Source: Photobacterium ganghwense
GTDB lineage: Bacteria > Pseudomonadota > Gammaproteobacteria > Enterobacterales > Vibrionaceae
Length of the DNA: 64,000 nucleotides
Reading direction: 5' to 3'
Assembly (NCBI RefSeq): GCF_003025595.1
Contig: NZ_PYMI01000002.1
Location: 310,001-374,000 of the forward strand
Shown: positions 62,264 through 64,000 of the stretch, in pieces
Layout of the letters: every line of letters starts with the position of its first letter
Position numbering within the stretch: position 1 is the stretch's first letter
Made by a program: the position numbers and the translations under genes
The notes under the pieces: model-generated
Database searches by the model: none
Told to the model about the DNA's origin: nothing
The model's input: only the letters and a program-made list of their open reading frames with translations

Positions 62264-63085
62264 GTGAAAAGTCTGTTATGGTTGGTAATCATCGTGTATC
62301 TGGTCAGTGCAGTGATGTTGTCTGTATTCCAGAGAAAAATGCTCTATTTTCCGCAACCAGCGATGTCGATGTTGGGTGAAAAGAATAGCCGGTTTACCGT
62401 AAACGGGGTGACGTTAAGCGGCTGGGTGATCAATCCAGGGCAGCCTGAAGCCTTGATTTACTATGGCGGTAATGCCGAAGCGATCGAGCTGACGATTCCC
62501 TTTTTCCGCTTTCTGACGGGGTTCACGCGCCAGATGGAGTGGGCCTTGCCATTCCCGCCATTGTCAGAGCGGCTGACCCATGTCAGTGTTTATCTGATTC
62601 CGTATCGGGGTTACGGCGATAATCCGGGGCACCCAACAGAACAGCATTTATACCGTGATGCAGTCGCTCTGTTTGATCAGATTGCGCCCCGCCATCAATC
62701 TGTCTCACTGATGGGGCGAAGCCTTGGCTCGGGAGTGGCGACATATGTCGCGGCTGCGCGCCCGGTAGAACATCTGGTGCTGGTGACCCCTTTTGACAGT
62801 ATTGAGCGGGTTGCCAGAGACTTTTATTGGATGTTTCCCGTTTCTTTATTGCTGAAAGATAAGTTCGCTTCGGTGGCTCGTGTTGAAGCGATTACGGCAC
62901 CAACGACCGTGATAATTGCTGAACATGACCAGATAATTTCCCGTGCCCGTACTGACGCCTTGATAACACATTTTCCCCTCCGGCAAGTCGCAGTGTTCGT
63001 CATTGCAGGTGCTGAACATAATAATCTGCAGCTATTCCCAGACTACGCCACGGCTGTTATCAGCGCATTTCTTTCTCGAACATAG
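62264..63085 (+). CDS. Membrane-anchored alpha/beta hydrolase
   Basis: 273 aa from the GTG at 62264, with GGAGG five bases upstream. An N-terminal membrane helix (SLLWLVIIVYLVSAVMLSVF) is followed by an alpha/beta-hydrolase domain: YLIPYRGYGDNPGHPTEQ, nucleophile elbow SLMGRSLGSGVATYVAA (Ser in GRSLGSG), acid Asp in VIIAEHDQIIS and catalytic His in VIAGAEHNNLQ. It resembles the BEM46/YfhR-like group of membrane-associated hydrolases. Substrate unknown. Confidence 0.87.
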   Translation: MKSLLWLVIIVYLVSAVMLSVFQRKMLYFPQPAMSMLGEKNSRFTVNGVTLSGWVINPGQPEALIYYGGNAEAIELTIPFFRFLTGFTRQMEWALPFPPLSERLTHVSVYLIPYRGYGDNPGHPTEQHLYRDAVALFDQIAPRHQSVSLMGRSLGSGVATYVAAARPVEHLVLVTPFDSIERVARDFYWMFPVSLLLKDKFASVARVEAITAPTTVIIAEHDQIISRARTDALITHFPLRQVAVFVIAGAEHNNLQLFPDYATAVISAFLSRT

Positions 63086-63178
63086 CTTCCCGAACTTAGA
63101 TTTCTCGAGAATAGCTTAGGTGCAGAAACGTCAACCCGCGATGTCTCATTCGAGCCGATACATAAACATAATAAAAGG

Positions 63179-63370
63179 TTATAAATACTTCCTGAATGAC
63201 GGCGGATGATCATTGGATGCTGTCAGGCCAATGTCTCGTTGCAGGTGGCTGTTTATCGGCAAGACACTGAGGGATGCGCGTTTTTCTCGATGGGGTCTGA
63301 TCCCGATTATCTCCTTATTAAAAAGGGAAAGATGAAAATCCAGGTGCCATTTTAAAACCAGCTTTACCAT
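63179..63370 (-). CDS. DUF1127-like small protein
   Basis: 63 aa, ATG with AAGGAC upstream. The C-terminal LPINSHLQRDIGLTASND resembles the DUF1127 core 'L..HL.RDIGLT..D', and the preceding basic stretch (RPHREKRASLS) fits the Arg-rich helix. It is divergent from a GcvA-like LysR gene, exactly as for the DUF1127/LysR pair at 15.7-17.0 kb, which supports it being real. Confidence 0.6.
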   Translation of the reverse strand: MVKLVLKWHLDFHLSLFNKEIIGIRPHREKRASLSVLPINSHLQRDIGLTASNDHPPSFRKYL

Positions 63371-63479
63371 GATGTTGTCCTTAGTTGGGGTGGCTTGATG
63401 GTCTCAGTATGCGTAATATTGCCTATTGTCACGAACGACGATTTATTACACTTACTATAAGCAGGAGTTATGGGCTGAA

Positions 63480-64000
63480 ATGGATTATCGGCTGAGGTGG
63501 TTAGCAGGACTGCGTTACTTTGAAGTGGCTGCCAGACTGAGAAGTTACAGTAAAGCTGCGCATGAGCTGTGTGTCAGTCAGGCGGCGGTGAGTCAGAAAA
63601 TTCGGCAGCTTGAAGAAGGACTCAACTGTAAATTGTTTGCCCGCCAGGGAAGGGAAATGGTGCTGACTACGAAGGGACAAACCCTGTTTGAACAGGTCAC
63701 TCGCGGGTTCAGCCATATCGTGTCTGGTCTGAACGCTATCCAGGCCGAACCGCTGGAAGGGATGCTGGCCGTTAACACAACGCCGTCCTTTGCTTCTCGC
63801 TGGTTGATGCCCAGATTATGGAAGTTCACGATGCAACATCCCGGCATTCCTATTCGGGTATATTCGACCACCGACGATCCGGTGATTCGGTATGGTCACA
63901 TTGATGTTGCCATTCGTCAGGGGTATGGCAAGCAACTTGGCGAGGGGATATTGTCGACCTTTTTATATGAAGAACCGGTTTACCCAATTTGCTCGCCGGA
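63480..64000 (+). CDS. LysR-family regulator (GcvA-like), 5' part
   Basis: The gene runs off the window end; the first 173 codons are present. It starts MDYRLRWLAGLRYFEVAARLRSYSKAAHELCVSQAAVSQKIRQLEEGLNCKLFARQGREMVLTTKGQTLFEQV, a LysR winged helix of the GcvA subgroup, and continues into the effector domain (GMLAVNTTPSFASRWLMPRLWKFTMQHPGIPIRVYSTTDDP, HIDVAIRQGYG). AGGAG stands 12 bases before the ATG. It is divergent from the DUF1127-like gene, its likely target. Confidence 0.9.
   Translation, partial: MDYRLRWLAGLRYFEVAARLRSYSKAAHELCVSQAAVSQKIRQLEEGLNCKLFARQGREMVLTTKGQTLFEQVTRGFSHIVSGLNAIQAEPLEGMLAVNTTPSFASRWLMPRLWKFTMQHPGIPIRVYSTTDDPVIRYGHIDVAIRQGYGKQLGEGILSTFLYEEPVYPICSP

Overview
The window reads as a chromosomal segment of a marine gammaproteobacterium of the Vibrionaceae (Vibrio/Photobacterium/Grimontia type). 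The case rests on a cassette cluster with an attC site whose 3' end closely resembles the Vibrio cholerae repeat (VCR), a second-type adenylosuccinate synthetase (purA2), Vibrio-type DUF3016 and DUF3283 proteins, a tal-tkt pair, and deoD beside a XapX micro-protein. Several of these lie on the second chromosome in vibrios, so a secondary replicon is plausible but not shown. No replication, plasmid or phage genes were seen.

Layout. (1) 0.1-4.0 kb, minus strand: a yjfIJKLM-like envelope operon (DUF2170, PspA-like, DUF2491, DUF350, DUF1190) with a K+-channel/TrkA-N gene inside it. (2) 4.4-15.6 kb, plus strand: nitrate assimilation, nasA-cobA-ANTAR regulator and then nrtABC-nirBD. Each half is preceded by an intrinsic terminator, which suggests antitermination, and a sigma-54-like promoter lies upstream. 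(3) 15.7-17.0 kb: a LysR regulator divergent from a DUF1127 gene. (4) 17.2-24.3 kb, minus strand: tkt, tal, a DUF3016 protein, and a YfcC-family transporter with an ornithine-racemase-like enzyme. (5) 24.3-31.8 kb: an AT-rich accessory block. It has a TrmK-like gene and a minus-strand run of small cassette-like genes (GNAT, DUF2268 protease, NUDIX, VOC, GIN-domain, cupin) with attC-like sites, three decayed genes and no integrase. (6) 31.8-43.4 kb: LysR, methyltransferase, a large hybrid sensor kinase, a transposase-like zinc-ribbon protein, deoD and xapX, a degenerate amidohydrolase lipoprotein, a small beta-barrel protein and a GNAT. (7) 43.6-49.2 kb: an unknown tail-anchored protein, DUF3283, a response regulator/kinase/solute-binding-protein operon, and sixA. 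(8) 49.3-58.5 kb: two near-identical blocks (tRNA-Ser(TGA), tRNA-Asp(GTC), then four ~110-bp tandem repeats) flanking a DUF4344 metallopeptidase, potD-like, puuB-like, LysR, purA2, M14 carboxypeptidase and NUDIX genes. (9) 58.6-64.0 kb: pirin, MOSC protein, secreted endonuclease I, alpha/beta hydrolase, and a second DUF1127/LysR pair cut by the window end.

Most notable are the duplicated tRNA blocks, whose repeat units each carry a copy of the tRNA-Asp 3' end plus a terminator; the integrase-less cassette cluster with readable pseudogenes; and the two-terminator nitrate operon whose NasT-like ANTAR protein has no visible NasS sensor. All assignments come from reading the sequence and recognising families. 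No database search was run.
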